From contig NHZP01000002.1 of NCBI GenBank assembly GCA_003313425.1, forward strand, positions 1,674,001 through 1,738,000: a stretch of DNA of 64,000 nucleotides, in the 5' to 3' direction. Positions 11,352 through 22,008 of the stretch are shown in pieces. Numbering within the stretch: the first letter of the stretch is position 1; each line of letters opens with the position of its first letter. A program made the position numbers and the translations under genes. The notes beneath the pieces were generated by a model. That model searched no databases and was not told where the DNA came from. It worked only from the letters and a program-made list of their open reading frames with translations. The DNA comes from Pseudopyrenochaeta lycopersici (Eukaryota > Ascomycota > Dothideomycetes > Pleosporales > Pseudopyrenochaetaceae).

Positions 11352-13606
11352 GTGGTGTTCCATACTATGTCAGACAGGACTTCCAACGTCATTCCACCAG
11401 AGACCGTTAGTATACTCAGTGCCTATATGTCGCAAACGGAGAACCATGTTCAGGGACCGGAAGCCACACACGCACCAGTCCCGCTTATAAACCGGAAGCC
11501 TGTGGGTTCGCCAGCCTCAGTGTTGAGCCTCTCGACACAAAGTTTCAATCATGACTCAGCGATATCACCAGTGTCCAGATCAGATAGCGTTTACTATGAA
11601 CAAGTTCCGCAACAGGAGCAAGGGGAGACTCTGTCGGTTGATTCTACAACAAATATATCTATAACAGATTCAGCCAACCATACACAAGAGAAACCTAGTC
11701 CCGGGACCTTAAGGAGAAGCCCTTTTCAATGGTGGCTCTTGACCCCTATGGATGTACTTCTGGCGCTTACCCCATTGTTTTTCTTAAGTAATATCACTTA
11801 TTGACACTACCCGAGCCATGATTGACAATTCATAGTCGTTGCCTGCTTGGCCCTTACACTGAACAACCGACCCACCTCAAAATATGGAAGCGATATCCGC
11901 GCAATAACGTTATTCCTGCCGACAGTGTTTCCCATCGTCTACGCAGCTATATTGGGCAAGATGCTCCGTCGCATCGGGCTTTTCAAAGCGGAGCGTAGCG
12001 CCACGATTGGTGAATGTCTACCTGCGCCGGTAGGCAGAATACTGGGTTACTCATGTATACTGACTGTTACCAGACCATCGAACGCCTCATTGGTTGTCAA
12101 TCACTATTCTCGGCGTTTGAGAGACAGTTGGCATTTCGGCGCGTCGACCTACTAGGTGCAACCATCCTTTTAGCCTGGCTTCTGTCCCCTTTGGGCGGTC
12201 AGTCGTCGCTGCGCCTTATTTCTACCAAGCCACGGCTGGTGGAGTCTAATGATGGGAGCGTGATGTATTATCCAATCGAAGGGTATATCCGGAACATGCA
12301 ACAAGCCGTCTCGTGGGGCTGGTTCCTAAACGCTCCATTATACACAACTGCTCTGATCACTGCAGGATCTTACTTGAATTCGTCACTGGACATGGCTGGC
12401 TACGTCAGGATACCTCGACTGGCATCTCTACCTACCTATGTCCCTGGAGGCCGCGATTTCGCATGGCATGAAGTTAGTGACCCAAATAGGGTCGAGTACT
12501 CCTCACTTTTTGGGATACCTGTAGCCGGGTTGCCAGAGAAGGGAAACACCACGTTTACGATAGCCTCGCACTACTGGTCAATTGACTGCGATAAAATGAA
12601 GGTGCGTACAGGCAAAACTGGCAGTACTCTCAACTCGAACACTACGTTCCAGATCCAGTACACAAATGGGTCAATGTTCAAGTTTGCGTCCGTATGGTAT
12701 CCTCCTACTGGAAAAGTCGACGCAGATTTAGATCTAGATCCAGGCACGCAGATCTCCGAATCACTGTGCCTGAAGAAGCCCGTAGCCATTGAATCCAAAG
12801 TCGCATGCGAGGCACATGTTTGCATGGTTCAAGAGATGCGGATGGTCAACCGCACCAACATTCTGCAAGCTGGAACTTCCTTCACGAGTAGATTCCCTCC
12901 CGAAGACGCAGCATTCCAGGAGATCTGCAGGGGTATGACCTCAGCGACGGCTGGCAACCGGAACGATGCATCCAGCGATATTGTCGAGCACTGGCTCTGG
13001 GATCCTACTCTGGGCTCCTATGAGTTGACGGGCAGCCCTGACTCATGGGATTCCGCGCCGCTTCAAATGATTGATCTTAGTAAAGTGCCGACTGCGGCCT
13101 TTAACCAGCGTTTGGAAATGGCGATCAACACGTATTGGGACGTCACTCTTGGTGTGACATTGCGCAAGGGAAACATCACAAGAGATCGTGTGAAAGACTT
13201 TGAAATGCATAGTAATACCGAGCCTAGCTTGACCTACACTTGGAATACCACCGGTGTCCACAACATCCAACATGCAGGCGAGCAATACGTCTGTCATGTT
13301 TGGTTTGCAATCATCACAATCACAATCAGTCTGTTTCTTGTAGCAGCTGCACTTGTTGCTCTGGTTCTGGGCATCCTCACTAAAGCCCCGGATACACTAG
13401 GCTACGTCTCTACTTCTGCTCGCGATAATCCTTATGTGACTACAAAAGTGGCGTCGCACCTCGATGGGCTTGAAGCGGCTAGGGTATTGCGAAACGTACG
13501 TATTAGGATCGGAGATGTGGACAATACGGCGGACGTTGGGCACGTGGCGTTCGCTTCGATAGATATGGAGCCTGGGAAAGTCTCGAGAAAGAGACTGTAC
13601 AATTGA
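11352..13606 (+). CDS. Fungal multi-span membrane protein, unknown function
   Basis: Belongs to a widespread but uncharacterised fungal membrane protein type (motifs LLSPLGGQSSLR and GWFLNAPLYTTALITAGS). Three exons, 11352-11787, 11836-12029 and 12074-13606, give 720 residues; a second ATG at 11367 is equally possible. The first ~130 residues are Ser/Thr/Gln-rich and cytosolic in appearance. Membrane segments follow at about residues 134-158 (DVLLALTPLFFLIVACLALT), 168-190, 230-250 and near the C terminus (ITITISLFLVAAALVALVLG). A large loop of more than 300 residues with several NxT/S sites lies before the last segment, so it is probably extracytosolic. The first intron (48 nt) is clear. The second (44 nt, GTAGGC...ACCAG) is the only combination found that keeps frame, and it is short. 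It lies tail to tail with the NOD-like receptor gene. Confidence 0.75.
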
Positions 13607-14059
13607 GCGTCGGATTGCTACGAAGTCACTTTCCTCATATAGCGACCAGAGATCGCCCACGAGATGTGATCGCCAACCTGCTTTAGAGAAACTACGGAAG
13701 TGGAGGACAATGTGTTATAGAGCTGCATAATTCTGCACTAGATGGAGCTGCTGCAAGTACTACTCATACTGCAGTCTTCACTTGAAATGGGGACTGTCTT
13801 TATTAGATCGTGTTGGGATATGGCGTCCATTCGCAAGCACGGTCCAGTCAGTCCACAAGTGTTCCTAGATTGGAATTATCCCTGATACCCGCTTTATGAT
13901 TCTAGATACAAATAGAAAATGGGTTCTTTAGACTCAAGAAGCGACAGGCTTTCGTCGCAAAGGCTGTGCGTGCCTCAATATCGGAAGTGGAGATTATGTC
14001 TAAACATTCTATTGCGCTATGCAAGTCTAAAATCAAACAAGCAAAAAGTTTGCACGAAC
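13607..14059. other. Short intergenic, convergent gene ends
   Basis: About 450 bp separating the 3' ends of the membrane-protein gene (+) and the NACHT-WD40 gene (-). No other feature seen. Confidence 0.5.
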
Positions 14060-17000
14060 TCATCTATATAACGCCGATGTATCGTCCAAATCACATTGGA
14101 TACGCAAGACACGGTCGTTTTTCGGCCAGTACAATGTCCCATCGACGGCGAGCTCACAGTGATCGAGGCTACAGCTCCCAACCCAATCCCTCGGAATAAA
14201 ATAGAAGCGCTGCAGAGCTTCCACATTGTCTATTACGTGATCAAACGAATATACACACAGCCAGAGTTCGGGGTCGATGAATACAAAGCGCGATCCTGGG
14301 ACTATGCCGAGAGGCATGTAGACTTGCGCCGAAATGTGAAGTGGCAACTGATAGTATCTACAACTTTCGGGCAGCGGTGTCTTCTCACCCTCCACTGCTA
14401 ATGAACGCAAGGGAAAGATAAGGGTCTGGGAGCTGAGGGCGCTGCTAGAGACTTTGACATGGACAATAATATGTTCGTTATCCTGCGTAGGAAATGCAGA
14501 TGTGACGTTTCTCGTCACTGCTGCGTCATCATGCAATATTAGGGACTCCAGGTCGGGGTCTTTCGTTTGGGATGATGATGACTCCCTGTGATTGTTGAGT
14601 CGACTTCCGCGGCGCGACTGGTACGGCATCTCACTGTAGGTACTCGAGTACAATCTTCGCAGATCTTTCCAGCTGTACACGTGAACATCTATACCACCGA
14701 ATGCTAATAGCAAGCCCGGGTGCATTGGGTGATGCAGCCATCTGCGGCGGTCGCCGTTCTGAAGAGTTTGTGACCCTACGGGCACTCCACTGGATACAGT
14801 ACAGACAAATGCTTTCGTGTTGGTTGAAATGAAGATGAATTTCCCATTTGGACTGAATAGCATTTCATCAATATTGCATCCCTCGAGGTCGATGCATGGA
14901 GTCGGCATGCTGTGGAGAGGAGCGAAGCTGAGCGACGCTAGGCCCTGAGCCGTAAATGACATGACCTTGACATCTCCTGCGAGATCTGCGACAGCTACGT
15001 AGACACTGTCACTGCTCCAAGTCACATGGGTGACGTTGAGGAAATTGTGGAAGTGAGCAATCTCGACGCCTTTGGTTGACTCTTCAACGAAAAGCTGAAC
15101 AGATCCATCCTCGTATCCGACGCAGTACGACAAGCCATCAGGAGTTGGCGCAAGAGCAGTCACAGTCTCCAAGTCCAAAACACGTTCCTCGACAAACCTG
15201 GAAGCAACTGCGGAGGACTTTTCCTCACTCTTGGATTCGCTGGCAAGCTCGTCGTTCTCAAAGAATCGTGTTATGCTGTTCGATTCCCATGCGTTCACGC
15301 TTCCACCTCGAAGGTCGTAGAATCGACGACTATCGGGGCTAAATATTAGGTCGGTAACGAGATCGTCAGACGCAAGCTGGTAGATCACACTGAAGTAAGT
15401 GAAGCTCCATATGCGCACAATGCCGTTACTGTTGCTTGTTGCGAAGAGCTTACCATCTGGGCTTGCAGCAATCTCGTCTGCGGACCAGCGAGTCTCCACG
15501 TTTTCATTCGTGACAGGATGCCACTTGAAGATACAGCTATCGCGATATATACCAAGGATATGGTTAGAAATCGGGTTCCAGGTAAACCGATAGACCCCAG
15601 ACCAATTCCTGGATAGGCGGCGGTGATCAGTGGCATGATTCGCTCTTCTACATCGATTGATGCAACGCCCGTCGCTAAGCCGCCATACAGCGAGCGGTGC
15701 GCCACGATACGATACACCTATCTGGGTATTGTCTCCGTTGAATGCCAGGCACATTGGAGAGTTGAACACAGCTCCATTTCGCATATTTTCCTGGAGAAGG
15801 CTGGGATTCAGTATCTCCCATCCATTGTCAAAGTCGTCGCAATATATATGCCTGACAGTATTGTCATCGCCACCAACTAGCAGCCGTCGATCTTTATCTG
15901 CAAAAGATAGGTCCATAGCCTTCGTGTTGCTTGGATTGGGTGTTATTGAGATTGGTCGTCCTGATGGAATCGACCAGATCTTGGTGCTTTTCAAACCGTA
16001 GGTAGCGAGTTTCATGCCATTCTCGTTGAGTGCTATACGGGTAACGGGCTCTCCATGCGCAATTGTGACAAGCTCTATCAGGCTGGAAGAGTTCCATACG
16101 TGAATCGCGCCCGTGGAAGCAAGCACAGCGAGGTGCTTTCCTGCACATGCGATCTGCCATGCTTGAGCATTACCTGGCAGTGCAAGACGTCCAAGGTCAT
16201 CTCCCCACGGAGTATCACCATTACCCTTGACCCTGATGAAAGAACTACTTGAATCATAGAACTGCTTATTCAATGCCGAACCTGCAGGGCATAGTGCAGG
16301 AATGACGTTGTAGATGATTGAGGGTTCGGCGATGAGACTGCGCCCAAATTTACCCACCAATTTGATCATATCGGTAATCCAGTCTTCGACGAACTCGAAA
16401 TCAATCAAGCGATGGGGCATCGGATCGACGAATTCATCTTGCTTCTTCGTCGTGCGTACGAAGATTGATAGAGTTTTAGCTACTTTTCTGAGAACCTCAA
16501 GCCGTCTGAGGATCGCTAGTGCATGGATCCAGATGAGGGTCGCAGGACTTCGGAGGAACTGCACAAGCATATCGAAAGTGTCAGATGAAGCAGATTTACT
16601 GTAATTTAAATGGAATGACCAGTTGACAGCTGCATAGAAGACGAACGGCTCGCTGTTTTGAAGTGCATGTTGACCTTCCATCAGCCTTCCACGCAGCTCG
16701 GGCTCTTCCAAGACCGCAAGGGTCTTTGCAAACAATTTTCGATGCGTTTCGCCCTCATCGACATAGAGTTGACTCTCGAGAGAGCGAGTGAAGTACTCGC
16801 GAGCCGTGTGATGTAGTATGCTGATCTTATCGTTTTCATCCACTTGTATAATTTGGCCGCATGTGTCTTTGATCGTTCTCTTGAGGTCAAGAAACCCCGC
16901 AAACTCGGGTTGAAGGGCACGTGAAAGCTCAGTTAGAGACAAGGACCTTTGCGCACATGTCGACCATTGCAGTAAAGATCGGATTAGAGGTCTGTTGGAT

Positions 17001-18969
17001 CTACGAGTTGCACATAAAAGGGTGGTCTCCATCCTTTGATAGAATCGCGTCATGTCGTCGGGTATTTCTTCAAGCACCTCACAAATACGCTCCTCCGTGT
17101 GGCATTCACGTAGTTCCTCCAGCACAAGCTTCGTCCAAAGGAAGTTGCCTTTTGCCCGTTCTATTATGTTTGCTTTCAGCCACTGGCGAAAGGGCTCCGT
17201 TCCTCGCATATGCTCCATGTCTCTCTCAACACAATGTTCAATGTCTCGTTGCGTGTGGCTGTTGGTTATCTTCTCCATGCGCGTGACAGAGATGGACTGC
17301 GAGAGCTGGTCTATCGCCCTAGAGATCGCTTCGGTATTACGACTCAGTATAAGCACATTGACTCTCGTACTCCACGAAGCAAGGCTTTTCAGGCATGCAA
17401 GTAAGGCCTGTGGATTGTCGCATTCGTCAAGAGCATCGAACACCCAGTATACGGTCTTCGGGTTGGCCTTTTCTAGCACTTTCTCGAAAAGATTGCACCA
17501 AAGCATGGCAACATCAGGAGAGTCTATAGAGACACTTTCAGGGGAAGCCTTGCTGATCGATTGTCTGTACTCGGGCACATTTTTCGACATTTGTAGAGCG
17601 ATCGCCCTCAAGCTGCTTGCAACGGTCCTTCTACTATGATCTGAGTGTTTGAAAAGAAAGTATTGGCACACAAGGCCTGAATGCCTAAGGCGGTCAATAA
17701 CGAACGCCGCTAGTACGGACTTTCCACTAGCAGGAGCCGCACTGTACCAAAGCACACTGGGTGAAGATACTGAGTCCATCCAGGAAGCAACGCACGTATC
17801 TTTCAAAAACCAATGGCATGTTCCCGGAATCCAACATTGCCGCAGATTGTTGAATTCATTCTCCGATGTTGGACAGTCACGAAATAACTCCTGGACGTTG
17901 GCAGTATCTGTGATGTGGCTCATTTCCTCTTGCTGATTGACAGTTGACCGTAGCAAGGCCAAGAAAGATTTGATAGTGTTTTTGACGCTGATATAACTGG
18001 GGTCTGCAGGACTCGAGTACTTGCAGACCTCATGATGGTCAGCTTGTAATGGCCTCGAGATCTCGGATGGGTACCCTAAAACGGATGAGTCTTTCTCTAG
18101 TACCATGACCTTCTTCGGGCCAATCGAGGTTGCCAGTGTTTCGTAAAAAGAGCATATCGCTAGCTTTGGTGCCAAGTGCCGAAACTGCTCGTTAAGCTCT
18201 TCTATCGCTGCTGAGCTCTTGTTAAGGTCCGCTATAAAGTTTTTCGGGGCCTGGAAAGATGCGGACAGCACTCGATTGAGCGTCTCGGAAAGTTTAGCAC
18301 CCCTGTGCGGGGTTGAAAGGAAGATAATGGAGCTGATCGATTTGATGATGTGTGCATAATTCTCATCATGCATGCCCAGAAGATACGCTTTCTTGACAAC
18401 GAGTCCGCCCATGCTATGCACAACGAACATCACCGGGTTTTGGCCGATGTTGAGGTCATTGCCAGACGAATCCTTCGCGAACCGCATTTCAAATAGGAGC
18501 TCCTTCGCAAAATCGGAGATTCTGGAGATGCTTTTACCAGCAGCATTGCCTCGAAAGTTTGCGTTGTACCCAAATGTCAGGATGCGCGCAATTCCGACGT
18601 CTGGTTCAAATGGGAGCCACAGCTTGGGCCAGAAGAATGATAGGTCATGGTTCTTTGACCATGTTCGTTGACTGTGTCCACCAAGGCCATGTACGAAAAT
18701 GATGTCCACAGAAGCAAACACTGGCTGATGAATAACGTAAAGGCCGAGGCCTGAGGGAGCTGGTGCTGTGCTTCCGCCACGATTACCGAGGCCAGAGGCT
18801 ACCACGTCATTCGTGTTGACGGTCGAAAGACCAGAGGCGTATGACTCCGATATTTTGCGTTCAAAGCCGGGCTGCTCTTGTTTTGGTCGCGTCTTTTTCG
18901 AACGGAATCGTCGAAACTTGGAGGCCAGTTAGCTGAGGTCGAAGTGATACGATGAGGCTGACCCACCAT
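14060..18969 (-). CDS. NOD-like receptor: lipase-like, NACHT and WD40 domains
   Basis: Fungal STAND protein, a class linked to nonself recognition and regulated cell death. The open frame runs from 18916 to 14060. An N-terminal alpha/beta-hydrolase domain (PGAP1/DUF676-like, SesB type) shows the oxyanion-hole motif HGLGG near residue 77, nucleophile motif HSMGG near 169 and STPHRG. The NACHT ATPase follows, with Walker A AAPASGKS near residue 395 (its first Gly is Ala) and Walker B-type VFDALDE near 495. The C-terminal half is a WD40 propeller region (KIWSIPSGRP, VRIWSF, SPDSRRFYDL, FSPNGKF). The repeats are divergent, not near-identical. No ATG precedes the lipase motifs in this frame. A 3-nt first exon (ATG at 18969-18967) plus a 50-nt intron (GTGGGT, GCTAAC, AAG; 18917-18966) joins in frame to give MFRRFRSKK and 1619 residues. 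That start is inference; the rest is firm. Confidence 0.85.
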
Positions 18970-19829
18970 TTTAACCAGAAGTAGACCACGGGGCGCCGGG
19001 GGGGGCGCTACCGGTAGAGCCTATTTAGATGCCGTAGAGCTAGTTTTCGAACCCAGAGCTTTCGACTCTAGGATTTCGAGATGAGACACTTAAAATCAGA
19101 GTCCAAGGGATTGTGCGATGTTCAGTCTGCGTCTGTGAGCGGCACTGGAGCCTTTGCCATATGCGCCCGAGCCTCACGCAACCAAGCATATCCCGCATCA
19201 TGCAACAGCTAATGCGCTTGGAAAAGGTTGTTTTTCGCTTCCGACCATAAATAGTAGAGGACCTCTCAACTATTGGTACCTAGAGCAGTGGTGTTGGGTA
19301 GGCGCAAGGACCAGGGCGATGATAGGGCAAGGTTGATGCGCGCGCTTACACAAGGTTCCTCTTCACTGGTCGCTGTGCCGCCCGTGTTGCATACTATGGT
19401 AGTAGGTTGAAAGTTCAAAGACATTTTGCATTAGTAGCTAGCCCTCGCCTTTGCTTTGGACATACCAGTTTAGCCTGCGCCTCCGCTCACCTTTCCAGCT
19501 CCCTCAATCCGCAAGCGGCTCTACCAAAAGGTTCACTCGCATTCATTCATTCCACATCATGAGTAAAGCTCCAATACTACAAGCCCTCATCCGTAACTCT
19601 CGCGCAGATGGTTCGCTATATGATGGGAATATATAGGGTGGGCAGTGAAGTGTTGGGCAAATTTCCTAGAGGCACGAAAGTCCTTTGTGCGCATCGATTC
19701 GGAACATCAGCTTAGACGATTACCGCCGTATCGTTCCCCGGAGCTCATGGCCTTTTTGTTCCCTTTCTAGGTAGTTGTTCCTGTAGTATACTTGAGGCCT
19801 CAAGCTCAGGCGACGGGCTGCTGTACTTC
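18970..19829. other. Intergenic upstream of the NLR gene
   Basis: Includes the likely promoter of the minus-strand NACHT-WD40 gene. A G/C run lies near 18996-19010. No protein-coding frame, tRNA or repeat could be supported. Confidence 0.4.
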
Positions 19830-21270
19830 TTTCGTCAACGCATCCCCTTCCAGCGCAATAAAGTGACAGGTAATGCCAATATTACGCAGCTCCAAGGCTC
19901 AGTATAGTGAAATACCAGCCTTGTCTGAATGCATCCAAGAGCGGCTGCAGTACTGCGACCACAATCGCAGCCATAGCACAACGCGTAATACTTGTAGCCG
20001 CTGCAGCTATACTTGGACTTTGAGGAAATGAATCTACGAAAAGCGTGCTGAATGTGGTATATCCATAGGTGCCCCAAAAGCCTTGCAAGAATCGCAATGT
20101 CAATGCAACGACAGGATGCGCACGTTTTTAAATGCTCCAACCGAAGCTGATCATGGTCGCTGTCGAAATCACCAGCATCACATAGATATACCTAGTTCTA
20201 GCGCGCTCGATAGGAAATGTGAGTAAATCGTCTCCAGATCTTCCATGACAGTCCATCCAATTTGGCACGCAAATGGCGCGATAGTTGTGGTCGGTCCATG
20301 AGTTTACCAGTGAAATAGCTTCCAATGATAATGCCAATACCGCGTGGCAGATACGACAGGCGTATCTGAGTTTGTTCCAATGGTACACAATTTTTAAAAC
20401 GTCGGGTGCGGCTGCTACAAATGAGTAGTCCACGGTGTAGAAGAAACCATGGATCCATAATGTAAGGAAGGTGTCTTTGTAAAAGGATGATGCGGAAGCA
20501 AGCAACCAAGTTTGACATCCTATACTTGGCTGGAGACACCTTCCACAGCTCGAACAATCTCTATGCTATCTGTGGCTGCTTTGAGGGGAGATCGGTACCG
20601 TACCAAGTCCAGCCAGCTACACTGCCACGTCGAGTGTAATGATGAGTCACTGCCGTTACCCACCATATTCCGTACGGTCTCTAGGATGAACACACTCACT
20701 CCACACAATAGAAACACACTAACGATAAAGAGGGCCTAGATGAAGCTTCCGCTTTTGTGTGCTACTGCGCCGCCAACGACAGGGCAAACACAGGTTCCCA
20801 GATTCATGGCGATGCTGGTTGGCCCTAACATGCGTCCTCTTTCACTGGGGACGCAGATGTCTGCGAAAATACCGAAACTGATGGCATACGCTGCAATAGC
20901 ACCTAGCCTTTGTATCGCACGTAGCAGTAAAAGAAGGGCGTAGCTGCGTCTATTCAGAGAGAGTCTTACACTGCTGACAGCGTACAAGGCCAAGGTCAAG
21001 AAAAATAGGGAGGTCGGCCATAGACATCCGACAGAGGTCCAAAAATGACTAGCGAAATGGCCTAGAAGACGATGTAGAGGTTTGTTGTTAGGTTTCTAGC
21101 AAGGTGTGCCCAAACACCAGTGTGGTGAGTAATCACAACAGCGGAAGAGGTAAAGGCAAGAAACCGAAGCAGGGATTGGGATGTCGCTCTGATGGCGCAA
21201 TGGATACCGATCGAGAAAAAATGAGGCGTGTCGTACAATAGGGTTAAATTGGTGTGACATCGCTTTCAAA
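19830..21270 (-). pseudogene. Degenerate MFS drug:H+ antiporter-like gene
   Basis: Relic of a 12-span MFS transporter of the fungal DHA1 (QDR-like) type. Pieces of one protein occur in the correct order but in different minus-strand frames with stop codons between them. From the N-terminal side they are FGPLSDVYGRPPYFS near 21050, then LRAIQRLGAIAAYAISFG with FADICVPSERGRMLGPTSIA near 20930-20800 and NLGTCVCPVVGGAVAHKSGS near 20800-20750. Next come the stretch after ETVRNMVGNGS near 20680, the central span HGFFYTVDYSFVAAAPDVLK near 20450, LPRGIGIIIGSYFTGKLMD near 20330, and the C-terminal part QGFWGTYGYTTFSTLFVD with AAAATSITRCAMAA near 20070-19960. At least four frame breaks and several stops make a functional product impossible without wholesale splicing, and no such splice pattern was found. 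The cause of decay is not evident. Confidence 0.8.
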
Positions 21271-22008
21271 CGTATTGGCAAACAGAGCGAAGGATGAAGA
21301 CGTAGTTGTTGCTTATTTAGATCGAATAACGGTCATTTCGTCGATACATCCAGTTTGCTTGCAATTGAGATTATTTTCATTTCTTTGAGCCTCATTTGGC
21401 TGTACATGAGAGGGCCGCGCTGTTGTGATGGATAAGACACTGCAGCAGTTCCATTCGAGATATCGCGAAAGAATTGTAGGAGTCCATCACAAGGAAGATG
21501 AACTGTAGGGCATATGAGCAAGGCTTATAAACTCAGTAAATTTGAGGAGAGTGTTAAGGTGCCTGACGATAAGCTTGAAGAGATGGAGCGGAGGATGTAG
21601 AGAGGTGGTGGTTTGGTGTCTCTTCGGTAAATAGAGTATCCAGAAAGCTTGTCGACTATTGAGAGACACCGAACATAGAGAATGAAGTGAACTCGCAGAG
21701 ATGGTTGAATTATATGCTGTGTTAGATCGAAATGGCACAAGCCAATCCAACTTTCAAAATGTGATTAAAGGCTGTCCACTGAAGTAAAGCGTGCAAGTGT
21801 AGTTAAATGACCAAAAGCGGACAGGTACATGTCTTGGCAGGAATGTCGCGCCTGGTTCATGCGGAACGAGCCGCCGGGCTCTGGTCATTACACCAACCTT
21901 CACAGACGGATTACTTACAGTTTACGCTCGGTTATTACTTGAAACTTCCGACCTTGCAGCCATGTCCAATTCATAACGCAAATCTGCGCAACCGACGCGC
22001 CCCAAAAG
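21271..22008. other. Intergenic, promoter of Telo_bind gene
   Basis: About 740 bp between the transporter relic and the start at 22009. Only short frames without protein features. Presumed promoter and leader of the plus-strand gene. Confidence 0.4.

Noticed and set aside
18803..18805. GTG as start of the NACHT-WD40 protein
   Set aside because: Nuclear fungal genes rarely use GTG, and the frame is open and protein-like for another 37 codons upstream.
19000..19090. tRNA-like T-loop (GGGTTCGAAAAC on the minus strand)
   Set aside because: No matching acceptor stem, D-arm or anticodon arm could be folded around it.
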